Shown: positions 1-8,831 of the stretch, in pieces | How the letters are laid out: the number at the start of each line of letters is the position of its first letter | How positions within the stretch are numbered: the first letter of the stretch is position 1 | DNA from: Methylobacterium currus | GTDB lineage: Bacteria; Pseudomonadota; Alphaproteobacteria; Rhizobiales; Beijerinckiaceae | Direction of reading: 5' to 3' | DNA length: 64,000 bases | Assembly: GCF_003058325.1 (NCBI RefSeq) | Contig: NZ_CP028844.1 | Coordinates: 846,001 to 910,000, forward strand | Position numbers and translations under genes: made by a program | The notes under the pieces: generated by a model | Told to the model about the DNA's origin: nothing | Database searches by the model: none | The model's input: the letters and a program-made list of their open reading frames with translations, nothing else

Positions 1-1
1 G

Positions 2-535
2 ATGACGGCCTCGCCCACCATCGAAGCCACCCACGGCGAAGAACCCCAGGGCGCCGCACCGGCTCCGGTTCAGCTCGGACGCCTGGGCGAGACGATCGCC
101 TACAACCTCCGCCTCGCGCAGAACGCATCGTTCCAGGCATTCAGTGCCCTGACCGGGGATCTGGGCTTGCGGCCCGGCTGGTATGCCCTGCTGCAGCTCA
201 TCGGCGACAATCCCGGCGTCAGCCAGACCGGCTTGAGTCTCGCGACCAGCCGCGACAAGAGCACTCTGACCCCGCTGCTCGGCGAACTCGAACGCCGCCG
301 GCTGATCCGGCGCGAGCCGGACCCCCTCGACCGGCGGGGACGCCGGATCAGCCTGACGGAGGAGGGGCGGGCGAAGCTGGCCCTGCTCGCGGACTGCGCG
401 GCGCGCCACGACGCCCGGCTCAACGCCATGTTCGCGCCGGAGCAGCAGCGGCAGCTCGTCTCGCTGCTGAAGACCCTGACCGAATCCCTGACCACGGACA
501 CGCCGTCGCCCGACCCCGGCGCCGACGAGGAGTGA
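2..535 (+). CDS. MarR-family transcriptional regulator
   Basis: The product is a 177-residue winged-helix DNA-binding protein of the MarR type. Residues about 55-120 carry the helix-turn-helix and wing: LGLRPGWYALLQLI, then a recognition-helix region with SRDKSTLTPLLGELERR, then the wing DPLDRRGRRISLTEEG, which is the usual MarR signature. Length is slightly above the family norm because of a flexible N-terminus. The stop is 3 bp before the start of the thiamine-diphosphate enzyme, so the two are almost certainly co-transcribed and the regulator probably controls that enzyme in response to its substrate or an aromatic ligand (inference). The ATG lies at the second base of the window, so an upstream start cannot be excluded. 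Confidence 0.88.
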   Translation: MTASPTIEATHGEEPQGAAPAPVQLGRLGETIAYNLRLAQNASFQAFSALTGDLGLRPGWYALLQLIGDNPGVSQTGLSLATSRDKSTLTPLLGELERRRLIRREPDPLDRRGRRISLTEEGRAKLALLADCAARHDARLNAMFAPEQQRQLVSLLKTLTESLTTDTPSPDPGADEE

Positions 536-538
536 ACC

Positions 539-2254
539 ATGTACACGACGAGCAGCGCCTTCCTCGATGCCCTGATCGAGGCCCATGTCTCGTTCATCTT
601 CGCCAATGTCGGCAGCGATCATCCGGCCTTGATCGAAGCGATCGCCGAGGCACGGGCCGCGGGCCGGGCGATCCCCGAGATCGTCACCTGTCCCAACGAG
701 ATGGTCGGCATGAGCGCCGCCCACGGCTACTGGCAGGCGAGCGGCGTGCCCCAGGCGGTCGTCGTGCATGTCGAGTGCGGCACCCAGGCGCTCGCGGGCG
801 CGGTGCACAATGCCGCCAAGGGCCGCGCGCCGATGATCGTCTTCGCGGGCGCCTCCCCGTTCACCCAGGAGGGCGAGCTGAAGGGAAGCCGCAACGAGTT
901 CATCCAGTGGATCCAGGACGTGCACGACCAGCGCGGGCTGGTGCGCGGCTACATGCGCTACGACAATGAGATTCGCACCGGCAAGAACGTCAAGGACCTG
1001 GTCCATCGGGCACTGCAATTCGCCAATTCCGATCCGAAGGGGCCCGTCTACCTGATGGGCGCGCGCGAGGTGATGGAGGAGGAGGTCGCGCCGACCGGAA
1101 ACGACGCGGCCGCCTGGCGCCCGGTCGAGCCGGCCGCCCTCAGCGGGCGAGGCGTGCAGGCCATCGCGACGGCGCTCGCGGGCGCGCGCCGGCCGCTCCT
1201 CGTCACGTCCTTCGTCGGCCGCAATCCGCGGGCGGTGGCGCCGCTCACCGCCCTGTGCCGGCGGCTCGGCATGGGCGTGCTCGAATCGGTGCCGAATGCG
1301 ATGAATTTTCCGCATACCGACCCGCTCTACCAGGGCAACCAGTGGAACCACCCGAGCCAGAATCCGGTGCTCGCGGCGGCGGACGTGATCCTGGTCGTCG
1401 ACAGCGACGTTCCGTGGATCCCGACCGTCTCGAAGCCCGCCGACGGCGCCCGCATCTTCCACATCGACGTCGATCCGCTCAAGCAGCAGATGCCGCTCTG
1501 GCACATCGCCGCCGAGGGGGTGTTCGGCGCCGATGCCGAGACCGCCCTTCACCAGCTCGACGCGTGGTTCGACGCCAATCCGCCGGATGCGGCCGTGGTC
1601 GACGAGCGCACCCGTCACTACGCCGAGCGGCACGCGGCACGCGACCGGGAGCTTCGCGCCCTGGAACAGTCATCGGCCTCGGGGGCCGTGACCTCGGAAT
1701 ACCTGATCGCCCGCCTGCGGGACCTGGCGGGTGACGACGCGCTGTTCGTCAACGAGGGCATCTCGCACTACCACACCGTCTTCAACCACCTGTCCCTCGA
1801 CCGGCCCGGGTCGATCTTCACCAGCGGCGGCGGGTCGCTCGGCTGGAACGGCGGCGCCGCGATCGGAATCAAGCTGGCGCGGCCGGACAAGACGGTCGTG
1901 GCGCTCACCGGCGACGGCTCCTACCTGTTCACCGTGCCGTCCTCGGTGCACTGGATGGCGCGGCGCTACGAAACACCCTTCGTCCAGATCATCTTCAACA
2001 ACCGCGGCTGGAAATCGCCGAAGCTCTCGACCCTCGCCGTGCATCCCGACGGCTACGCCGCGCGGGCGAACCACCTCGATACCTCCTTCGAGCCGGCACC
2101 CGACTACGTCGGCATCGCGGCGGCCGCGGGCGGCGCCTGGGGCCGTCCGATCAAGGAGGCGGCGGAGGTGGACGAGGCCCTGGCCGAGGCGCTGCGGGTG
2201 GTCCGCGAGGAGAGGCGCTGCGCCGTCCTCGACGTGTGGCTGCCCCATCACTGA
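539..2254 (+). CDS. Thiamine-diphosphate-dependent enzyme (acetolactate synthase / benzoylformate decarboxylase superfamily)
   Basis: This 571-residue protein has the full three-domain layout of ThDP decarboxylases and synthases. The N-terminal pyrimidine-binding domain (about 1-170) contains the cofactor-activating glutamate in CPNEMVGMSAAHGYW. A central domain follows (about 190-330). The C-terminal PP-binding domain holds the metal and diphosphate motif GDGSYLF followed about 25 residues later by FNNRGW. The substrate cannot be read from sequence: 2-keto acid decarboxylase, carboligase or acetolactate-synthase-like roles all fit. It sits 3 bp after a MarR regulator, which suggests an inducible catabolic role rather than housekeeping branched-chain amino acid synthesis; no small regulatory subunit is present. 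Confidence 0.85.
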   Translation: MYTTSSAFLDALIEAHVSFIFANVGSDHPALIEAIAEARAAGRAIPEIVTCPNEMVGMSAAHGYWQASGVPQAVVVHVECGTQALAGAVHNAAKGRAPMIVFAGASPFTQEGELKGSRNEFIQWIQDVHDQRGLVRGYMRYDNEIRTGKNVKDLVHRALQFANSDPKGPVYLMGAREVMEEEVAPTGNDAAAWRPVEPAALSGRGVQAIATALAGARRPLLVTSFVGRNPRAVAPLTALCRRLGMGVLESVPNAMNFPHTDPLYQGNQWNHPSQNPVLAAADVILVVDSDVPWIPTVSKPADGARIFHIDVDPLKQQMPLWHIAAEGVFGADAETALHQLDAWFDANPPDAAVVDERTRHYAERHAARDRELRALEQSSASGAVTSEYLIARLRDLAGDDALFVNEGISHYHTVFNHLSLDRPGSIFTSGGGSLGWNGGAAIGIKLARPDKTVVALTGDGSYLFTVPSSVHWMARRYETPFVQIIFNNRGWKSPKLSTLAVHPDGYAARANHLDTSFEPAPDYVGIAAAAGGAWGRPIKEAAEVDEALAEALRVVREERRCAVLDVWLPHH

Positions 2255-2260
2255 GTGCAC

Positions 2261-2327
2261 CTCACGAAACTCCCGCTGCGCTGGCGCCGCCACCGCGAGC
2301 GATGACGGTGACCGGGAGTTTCGCGAG
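2261..2327. repeat. Inverted repeat after the ThDP enzyme (possible terminator)
   Basis: Arms CTCACGAAACTCCCG (2261-2275) and CGGGAGTTTCGCGAG (2313-2327) pair at 14 of 15 positions around a 37-nt loop, starting 6 bp after the stop codon. There is no T-tract, so it may be a factor-dependent terminator or a small palindromic repeat. Confidence 0.4.
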
Positions 2328-2402
2328 AGACACTGAGGCCCGACCGGGGGCAGGCACAACGATTCACCGACGCCGTGTTAGGGTGGCGCTCGAGGAATTG
2401 GT

Positions 2403-3623
2403 GTGCCGATGGCGAAGCTGCATCTCAAGACGCGCGAGGAGTTCGCGAAGCTCTCGCTCCACGAGAAGAACGAATACCTGCAAGGCGTCGCCCAGCAGGT
2501 CGCGCATCTGCGCGGCGACGCGTTCACCCCCCTGTCGAAGGACGGCCTCAGCCGCATCCGGCGCTTCTACAGCCGGCGCTCGTTCGCGGATCTCAAGCTG
2601 GCGGAATTCGAGGAGGGGGAGCCGCTCCGGAAGTCCCTCACGATCCTGGCCGACGCCATCCGCTCCGAGGAGGTCGCCAAGATCATCGAGCACGAGGTGC
2701 CGCGCCCGCCGCGCTCGCTCGTGCGCCCGCCGCCGATCGACGACGCCCAGCTGGCCTTCTTCGTGCCGACCGTTCATGACGCGCCGATCAAGGACGACAT
2801 GAACCTGATGGACATCGCGCCCTTCGCCCTGTCGAAGACGACGGGGGAGGGGGTCATCCGCTACGAGCTGAAGGATTCCGTCATCACCGTCGAGGGGGGC
2901 GCCGAGGTAGGGCTCGCCACGGCCTACGACTACGACATCGTCATCAACATGATCTCGCACCTGGCGGAGCAGACGCGCCAGTACCGGATCGACGATTCGA
3001 AGGGGTTGCGGCCATCCCTGCCGCCCCGGACCTACCGCCCCGCCGCGTCGGAGATCCTGAAGTTCTGCCGGCGCGAGCTCGGCGGCAAGCAGTACGAGGA
3101 CCTCGAGCGCGCCCTCGACCGCCTGCAGGCGACACGGATCAAGATCACCAACCTGTCGAGCGACAAGGCGAAGACGCGCCGCCGCGAGACCGAGGCCTTC
3201 CCGCTGATCGGCCGCTACAAGGTCGTGTCCCGCACCAGCGCCGACCGCATCGACCAGGTCGAGATCGACATCCCGGACTGGGTCTACGAGGGCGTCGTCA
3301 AGCCGGACGGCAAGCCGTCGATCCTGACGCTGAATCCGGACTACTTCCTGATCACCCGGCCGATCGCGAAGTTCCTGTACCGGCTGGCGCGCAAGGCCGC
3401 CGGCCAGACCGAAGCCCGCTACGGCATGACCGAGTTGCACAAGCGCAGCGGCTCGAAGCTGCCCAAGCACAAGTTCCGCCAGGCGATCAAGGAGATCGTC
3501 GACGCGGCGGTGCCCCTGCCCGATTACGACCTCAGCATCATCGAGGGCGAGCGCGAGCCGGTGCTGCGGATGGTGAACCGGTCGAATGACAGATCCGCCG
3601 TACATGAGTCCGCCGATCCGTGA
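2403..3623 (+). CDS. Plasmid replication initiator protein, RPA (replication initiator protein A) family
   Basis: This 406-residue protein resembles the RPA family of plasmid initiators found on alphaproteobacterial plasmids. Visible family traits are the central block DIAPFALSKTTGEGVIRYEL, YDYDIVINMISHL, the basic region RIKITNLSSDKAKTRRRETEAFPLIGRY, and a C-terminal winged-helix-like part ending in LPKHKFRQAIKEIVD. The GTG at 2403 has the better-placed ribosome site (GAGGA, about 6 nt away); ATG at 2409 is the alternative. The iteron repeats begin inside its last codons and continue downstream, as expected when the initiator binds its own origin. No parA/parB or repC-type partner is visible in the window. 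Confidence 0.85.
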   Translation: MPMAKLHLKTREEFAKLSLHEKNEYLQGVAQQVAHLRGDAFTPLSKDGLSRIRRFYSRRSFADLKLAEFEEGEPLRKSLTILADAIRSEEVAKIIEHEVPRPPRSLVRPPPIDDAQLAFFVPTVHDAPIKDDMNLMDIAPFALSKTTGEGVIRYELKDSVITVEGGAEVGLATAYDYDIVINMISHLAEQTRQYRIDDSKGLRPSLPPRTYRPAASEILKFCRRELGGKQYEDLERALDRLQATRIKITNLSSDKAKTRRRETEAFPLIGRYKVVSRTSADRIDQVEIDIPDWVYEGVVKPDGKPSILTLNPDYFLITRPIAKFLYRLARKAAGQTEARYGMTELHKRSGSKLPKHKFRQAIKEIVDAAVPLPDYDLSIIEGEREPVLRMVNRSNDRSAVHESADP

Positions 3624-4052
3624 CAAAACCGGGAGAGGGCGGGGCGAGGGGACGATAACGGCAAGCAGCCTGCCAAAAACCCGTACTTCGGTCCGCCCGT
3701 CTCTGCCAAAAAGCGAATCGGTCTCCCCCTCGGTTCTGGCAGGCGCCGTACATCGGTCCGCCTCCGCATGACAAAAACGGGCCCTGTGGATCAGTGTGGA
3801 TAAGACGGATTGCGGCGTACTTCGCTCCGGGGTTTACCGTACATCAATCTGTCAGCGGCGTAGAACGATCCGGCAGCGCCGTACTTGGGACTCCAGGCAC
3901 CGGAAATTCACCTTCACGGTCAATGGCTTAAGGTGTCTTCGGCAGCCTAAAACCTAGAATCAAAACTAGAGAAACAGAATCTGAAAACGCCTTCGGCTGA
4001 CAGAATTTCAGAATTTCCAGACAACAAAGGGCCCAGCGTATTTCGGTCCGTC
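3598..4052 (+). repeat. Iteron array of a candidate plasmid origin of replication
   Basis: Seven copies of a 17-bp motif with consensus CCGTACNTCGGTCCGCC start at 3598, 3681, 3746, 3814, 3837, 3879 and 4036. The first and third match best and the later ones diverge. Interleaved is a second repeat, TGMCAAAAAC, at 3621, 3671, 3704 and 3769, plus an inverted variant at 3732-3741. The stretch at about 3940-4030 is clearly richer in A and T than its surroundings and holds a direct CAGAATTT repeat, a candidate unwinding element. Position, repetition and the adjacent RPA gene together support an origin; function is inferred. Confidence 0.75.
3785..3803 (+). promoter_or_regulatory. Two DnaA boxes in the candidate origin
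   Basis: TGTGGATCA at 3785-3793 (one mismatch) and TGTGGATAA at 3795-3803 (the exact complement of TTATCCACA) lie in tandem in the middle of the iteron array. They would allow host DnaA to take part in opening the origin. Confidence 0.7.
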
Positions 4053-4962
4053 TTGCATTTGACTCGCGTCGGAGCGGCAACCGTGCCAGACAAGGTGGGC
4101 TGATCGAGTCGGTGAGTCGTGTTCGTCGGGGTTTGTTCGACCTGGACGGCACTGAAGACCAACGCGCATCCATGACGGTCGCATCATTGATGATCCGGCA
4201 AGGCAGACGGCGAGGATCAGCGTCCGCATGAGGGGGCGAGGCGTTCCGATTTTCGAATCGGAGGCTGTTCGAGCGGGTGCATCAACCAGTCTGACACACG
4301 AGCCGACATCTCTCCACGTCATCCCTGAACTCTCCGACGGCGAGAATACGGGATCCATAACCGCTGGCGATGTCGGATGAAGCGACCCGCGTTCAAACTT
4401 CTTCTGAAGCGTCAGCGGTTACGATCCCGGGTTCCGCTGCGCGGCCCCGGTATGACGTCTCGAACTTGGGAGCGACCAGCCGACTGATACCATCGCGCTT
4501 TCGCATCGACACGTCGAAGCGAAAGCGTCCGGCGCATCAGCGCCGGCGCCCATTCGGGCTGAGCCAGCGCCTTCGAACGAGTCCGTTCGAAGGCGCGGCG
4601 GTATTAGTTGCGGTCTCAATGGGCGTAACGAATTGTGCATCGAGGTTGGTTCGCCGGTCGCGCGACCTGACCTGCGACAAGGCCGTCGATGACCGCAGGG
4701 GCCCTTCGATTGGCGATCCGGCGCGCGATTCTGCCCGGTGGACAACCGCCTTTTCCTGCACGGAGATTCTGAACCCCGCGCCGGAATCCAAAGTTCTTCT
4801 GTCGGCGCAGTCCCCGCGCCGGATGGGGAGGGTTGCGAGCAGGTGCGTCCGGCCAGCGGAGAGAATCGAGACGAGCGGCGGATTCGGCGCGTGGTGATCG
4901 GAGCTGCGCGCGAACGACCGGGATTCTGCGAGGATCGTCGGGCGGCGCGCCGGCCGCGAGAC
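4053..4962. other. Gene-free stretch beyond the origin, with two hairpins
   Basis: No reading frame here looks like a protein. Two compact hairpins are visible: CCGGCGC/GCGCCGG with an ATCA loop at 4529-4546, and a perfect 13-bp stem GCGCCTTCGAACG/CGTTCGAAGGCGC with an AGTC loop at 4567-4596. They may be small dispersed palindromes or structural parts of the replicon. Nothing else can be supported. Confidence 0.4.
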
Positions 4963-5631
4963 TCACTCGCTCGCGTGATCCGCCACGTAGCGGCCCAGCG
5001 CGCTCGCGGCGTTGAGCATGTGGGCGCGCATCCGCCGCGCCGCGGCCTCGCCGTCGCCCTCCGTGATCGCCCGCAGGATCTCGCCGTGCTCAGCGCGCGA
5101 GCGCCGGATGCGCTCGCCGTGACGCAGTTGCGTGCGGCGGAAGGCCGAGAGGCGCCCGCGGATCGCCAGCGCCTGCTCGGCCATGAAGCCATTATGCGTC
5201 CCGTGATAGAGCGCCTCGTGGAAGGCGCGATTCTGAGCGTCGTAGGCGTCGTAATCCTGCGCCGCCACCGCCGCGGCCGATTGCTCGTGCAGGTCCATCA
5301 GGGCGCTCAGCTCGAGCGGCGTCATCCGGTAGGTGGCGAGCCGCACGCACAGGGCCTCGAACTCGGCGGTGGTCTCGAACATCTCCATGATCCGCTCAGG
5401 CGTCATGCGTGTGACCACCACGCCGCGCCGCGGCCGCATCTCGACGAGGCCGCTGGAGGCGAGCTGGCGCAGGGCCTCGCGCACCGGCGTGCGCGAGGCC
5501 CCGAAGCGATCGGCGAGGTCCTGCTCGTCGAGGGCGATGCCTGCCGGCAGCGCGCCCGAGGCGATCTCGTCGGTGAGCGCGTTGCGGATCTGGTCGGAGA
5601 GGAGGCCTCGCCCTTCGACAATGTCGTCCAT
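4963..5631 (-). CDS. mdcY: GntR-family (FadR/FCD) regulator of malonate catabolism, MdcY-like
   Basis: The product has about 222 residues. The N-terminal winged helix shows LSDQIRNALTDEIASGALPAG, DLADRFGASRTPVREALRQLASSGLVEMRPRRGVVV, the classic GntR pattern. It is followed by an all-helical FCD ligand domain with the metal-binding type residues of NRAFHEALYHGTHN and AEHGEIL. The start at 5631 was chosen over a longer frame because GGGAGGA lies just upstream and the longer version would run into the madM end. It is the last gene of a minus-strand unit with madM and madL, diverging from mdcA-H. In Acinetobacter the homologous MdcY represses mdc genes until malonate is present; the same role is inferred. 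Confidence 0.85.
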   Translation of the reverse strand: MDDIVEGRGLLSDQIRNALTDEIASGALPAGIALDEQDLADRFGASRTPVREALRQLASSGLVEMRPRRGVVVTRMTPERIMEMFETTAEFEALCVRLATYRMTPLELSALMDLHEQSAAAVAAQDYDAYDAQNRAFHEALYHGTHNGFMAEQALAIRGRLSAFRRTQLRHGERIRRSRAEHGEILRAITEGDGEAAARRMRAHMLNAASALGRYVADHASE

Positions 5632-5684
5632 GCCGTCCTCCCCTCGCCGCCGGGCGCGTCCCGGGATCCGGGCGCCCGCGGTGT

Positions 5685-6449
5685 TCATCCCACCATCGCC
5701 CGCACGATCAGGAAGAACAGCGACGGACCGACGAGGCAGCCGATGCCGGTGTGGAACGTCGCCGTCAACGCCCCGTAGGGCACGAGCTTCGGATCGGTGG
5801 CGGCGAGTCCCCCGGCGACGCCGCTCACCGTCCCCATCAGGCCGCCATAGGCCATCGCCGAGCGCGGGTTGTCGAGGCCGATCAGCCGGGCGACCAGCGG
5901 CGTGCCGACCATCACCATCACGGCCTTGGTGACGCCGGTGGCGATGGACAGCGCCATCACGGTCGAATCGGCGCCGAGTGCCGCGCCGGTCACCGGCCCG
6001 ACGATGTAGGTGATGGCGCCCGCCCCGATCGTCGTGATCGAGACCGCGTCGTGGTAGCCGAAGGCGAAAGCCGTCAGCGTGCCGACGATGAAGGGCAGGA
6101 TCGTGCCGAGCGCCAGCGCGATCACCCCGAGGAGGCCGGCGCGGCGCGCCTCGATCACGTCGACCTCGAAGGCGGTGGCGACGATGGCGAAGTCGCGCAG
6201 CATCGCGCCGCCCATCAGGCCGATTCCGGCGAGCGCCGGGATGTCGGCAAGGCCCCGCTTCCCACCCGTCACGAGGCCGCCGACAGAGGCCAGCGCCAGG
6301 CCGAGCACGATGGCGATGGCCGAGCCATGGATGCGCCCTCTGGTCAGGCGCTTGCCGGCGAGGTTGGACACCAGCATCAGTCCGCCGACCACCGCGAAGG
6401 CCGCGACCAGGCTTTGCTCGACGAAGACGTGTTCCAGCATGTGCAGCAT
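5685..6449 (-). CDS. madM: Malonate transporter, MadM subunit
   Basis: This integral membrane protein of 254 residues is rich in hydrophobic helices (for example LVAAFAVVGGLMLVSN, IAIVLGLALASVGGLV, VIALALGTILPFIVG) and matches the MadM component of the two-part malonate/sodium or proton symporter first described in Malonomonas. The start at 6449 is preceded by GGAGGTGA, an excellent ribosome site, and lies 5 bp after the madL stop, so the two subunits are translationally linked. It would take up malonate for the decarboxylase encoded on the other strand. Confidence 0.88.
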   Translation of the reverse strand: MLHMLEHVFVEQSLVAAFAVVGGLMLVSNLAGKRLTRGRIHGSAIAIVLGLALASVGGLVTGGKRGLADIPALAGIGLMGGAMLRDFAIVATAFEVDVIEARRAGLLGVIALALGTILPFIVGTLTAFAFGYHDAVSITTIGAGAITYIVGPVTGAALGADSTVMALSIATGVTKAVMVMVGTPLVARLIGLDNPRSAMAYGGLMGTVSGVAGGLAATDPKLVPYGALTATFHTGIGCLVGPSLFFLIVRAMVG

Positions 6450-6454
6450 GGCGG

Positions 6455-6928
6455 TCACCTCCGGGCCGACCTGTGAAGGGGCGTTGGGGAGAGGGGAGCC
6501 TTGGAAAGGGGCGCGTCGTCGGTGTCCCCGGCGATCACCGCGCCGCCATGCTCGACCTCGGCGCTGGTCGTCGACCGGCCGCCGAGACGGCCGAGGAGCG
6601 CGGTCGCGGCGAAGCACAGGAGCACCGTGCTGACGGCCGCGATGATCACGATCGGGCCGCCGCTCACCGCCGCGACGACGTTCTGCTGCGCCGCCATCGC
6701 CACCACGATCGGGATGTACATGGTCGCCCAGAACTCGACCCCGAGCTTGGTCGCGTGGCTGAGCCGGCCGTGGCGGATCAGCCAGATCCGGGCGGCGATC
6801 AGCAGCATCATGGCGATGCCGACGCCGCCGACATTCGCCTTCACCTGAAGCAGCACCCCGAGCAGGTCGCCCAGGAACACCCCGATCAGGGTGCAGAGCG
6901 CGAGGAGCGCGACGCCGAGGATCGTCAT
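6455..6928 (-). CDS. madL: Malonate transporter, MadL subunit
   Basis: The 157-residue membrane protein begins MTILGVALLALCTLIGVFLGDLLG and contains four hydrophobic helices, with the conserved stretch KLGVEFWATMYIPIVVAMAAQQNVV typical of MadL. The start at 6928 has GGGAGGA about 8 nt upstream; the longer frame to 6991 has no such site. The C-terminal tail after about residue 125 is polar. It forms the transporter with MadM, encoded 5 bp downstream. Expression presumably starts from the divergent promoter region shared with mdcA. Confidence 0.88.
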   Translation of the reverse strand: MTILGVALLALCTLIGVFLGDLLGVLLQVKANVGGVGIAMMLLIAARIWLIRHGRLSHATKLGVEFWATMYIPIVVAMAAQQNVVAAVSGGPIVIIAAVSTVLLCFAATALLGRLGGRSTTSAEVEHGGAVIAGDTDDAPLSKAPLSPTPLHRSARR

Positions 6929-7047
6929 CGATCGTCCTCCCGGCGAGTTCCCCCCGGCACGGATCGGCGGCCCGGACCGGGCCGTGTGCATGCACCCGCC
7001 ATGGGGCGTCTCCTTCCCTTATGCGGTGTCTCGCTTTGGCTCCCTAT

Positions 7048-7058
7048 TTGTATGCAAG
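7048..7058. promoter_or_regulatory. Candidate MdcY operator between madL and mdcA
   Basis: TTGTATGCAAG is a near-perfect palindrome and differs by one base from the core TTGTATACAA; the operator reported for MdcY of Acinetobacter is ATTGTATACAAT. A weaker inverted half, CTTGCATAC, lies at 7140-7148. Both are inside the divergent promoter region, where a repressor could control both units. Confidence 0.55.
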
Positions 7059-7176
7059 TTATTGACGAAGGCGCAATATCGAATACACAATGGCTAAATC
7101 GGCGGCGTAAGGGATGCAAGCGAAGCCGCAGTTAGTTCTCTTGCATACGCCGGCGTCACAGCAGGGAGTGGAGCGG

Positions 7177-8823
7177 ATGAGCGGCTGGCGTCAGGAACGG
7201 GCGGCCCGCGACGCGCGGATCGAGGCGGGCCGCGCCCACGCCTCCGGCAAGGTCGTGGCGGCCGCGCAGGTCGTCGACCTGCTGGAGGCGGTCCTCCGCC
7301 CGGGCGACCGGGTCTGCCTGGAGGGCGACAACCAGAAGCAGGCGGATTGCCTCGCGAGGGGTTTGAGCCAGTGCGAACCCGCCCGCGTGCACGACCTGCA
7401 CATGGTCCAGTCCGGCATCGTGCTGCCGGAGCACCTCGACATCTTCGAGCACGGGATCGCCAGGCGCCTCGACTATTCCTATTCGGGGCCGCAGGGCGGG
7501 CGCATCGCCCGCATGCTCTATGGCGGGCAGATCGAGCTCGGGGCGGTGCACACCTACCTGGAGCTGTTCGCCCGCTACTTCGTCGACCTGACGCCGAACG
7601 TGGCGCTGATCGCCGGCGTCTCGGCCGACCGCGACGGCAACCTCTATACCGGGCCGAACACCGAGGACACGCCGACCGTCGTCGAGGCCACCGCCTTCAA
7701 GAACGGCGTCGTGGTGGCGCAGGTCAACGAGATCGTCGACCGCGTGCCCCGGGTCGACATCCCGGGCGACCGGATCGACTTCGTGGTCGAGGCGGACAAG
7801 CCGTTCTACGTCGAGCCGCTGTTCACCCGCGATCCGGCGGCGATGACCGAGACGCAGATCCTGATGGCCATGATGGCGATCAAGGGGATCTACGCCGCGT
7901 ACGGCATCCGCCGGCTCAACCACGGCATCGGCTTCGGCACCGCGGCGATCGAATTGCTGCTGCCGACCTATGCCGAGCGGCTCGGCCTGAAGGGCAAGAT
8001 CGCGACCCACTGGGCGCTCAACCCGCACCCGACCCTGATCCCGGCGATCGAATCGGGCTTCGTGAAACAGGTCCACTGCTTCGGCTCAGAGGTCGGCATG
8101 GACCGCTACATCCGCGAGCGGCCGGACATCTTCTTCACCGGGGCCGACGGGTCGCTCCGCTCGAACCGGGCCTTCTGCCAGACCGCCGGGCTCTATGCCT
8201 GCGACCTGTTCATCGGCTCGACCCTGCAGATCGACCTGATGGGGCATTCCTCGACGGTGACGCAGTCGCGGGTGGCGGGCTTCGGCGGCGCGCCCAACAT
8301 GGGCTCGGACCCGCATGGGCGGCGACACCCCTCCGACACCTGGATGAAGGCCGGCCGCGAGATGGAGATCACCGGCGATCCGGCCCTGATGCGCGGGCGC
8401 AAGCTCGTGGTGCAGATCGTCGAGACCTTCGGCGACAAGCTCGTGCCGGCCTTCGTGGAGCGGCTCGACGCCCTCGAGCTGGCGAAGAAACTCGGGCTCG
8501 AGCTTGCCCCGGTGATGGTCTACGCCGACGACGTCACCCACATCGTCACCGAGGAGGGCATCGCCAACCTCCTCCTCTGCCGCACTGCCGACGAGCGCGA
8601 GCAGGCGATCCGCGGGGTGGCGGGCTACACCGAAATCGGCCGCAAGCGCGACCGCGCCATGGTCGAGCGTTTGCGCGAGCGCGGCATCGTGCGCCGCCCG
8701 GAGGATCTCGGCATCGAGCCCCTCGATGCCGACCGCTCCCTGCTGGCGGCGAAGTCGATCAAGGATCTCGTGCACTGGTCGGGCGGCCTCTACGAGCCGC
8801 CGGCCAAATTCCGCAACTGGTGA
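7177..8823 (+). CDS. mdcA: Malonate decarboxylase alpha subunit (acetyl-ACP:malonate ACP transferase)
   Basis: This 548-residue protein is the CoA-transferase-like subunit that exchanges acetyl for malonyl on the MdcC thiol. It matches MdcA along its length: LLEAVLRPGDRVCLEGDNQKQAD near the start, DYSYSGPQGGRIARMLYGGQIELGAVHTYLELFARYF, then LIAGVSADRDGNLYTGPNTEDTP, and the C-terminal FRNW. ATG at 7177 was preferred to ATG at 7114: the latter lies close to the operator-like repeats, and GGAG-type sequence precedes 7177. It is the first gene of the seven-gene mdc operon, and mdcC follows 8 bp later. Confidence 0.92.
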   Translation: MSGWRQERAARDARIEAGRAHASGKVVAAAQVVDLLEAVLRPGDRVCLEGDNQKQADCLARGLSQCEPARVHDLHMVQSGIVLPEHLDIFEHGIARRLDYSYSGPQGGRIARMLYGGQIELGAVHTYLELFARYFVDLTPNVALIAGVSADRDGNLYTGPNTEDTPTVVEATAFKNGVVVAQVNEIVDRVPRVDIPGDRIDFVVEADKPFYVEPLFTRDPAAMTETQILMAMMAIKGIYAAYGIRRLNHGIGFGTAAIELLLPTYAERLGLKGKIATHWALNPHPTLIPAIESGFVKQVHCFGSEVGMDRYIRERPDIFFTGADGSLRSNRAFCQTAGLYACDLFIGSTLQIDLMGHSSTVTQSRVAGFGGAPNMGSDPHGRRHPSDTWMKAGREMEITGDPALMRGRKLVVQIVETFGDKLVPAFVERLDALELAKKLGLELAPVMVYADDVTHIVTEEGIANLLLCRTADEREQAIRGVAGYTEIGRKRDRAMVERLRERGIVRRPEDLGIEPLDADRSLLAAKSIKDLVHWSGGLYEPPAKFRNW

Positions 8824-8831
8824 GGCCCGGA

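Noticed and set aside
4370..4897. A 175-codon plus-strand frame beyond the origin
   Set aside because: No motif, no ribosome site and unusual composition; it overlaps hairpin repeats and is best seen as chance.
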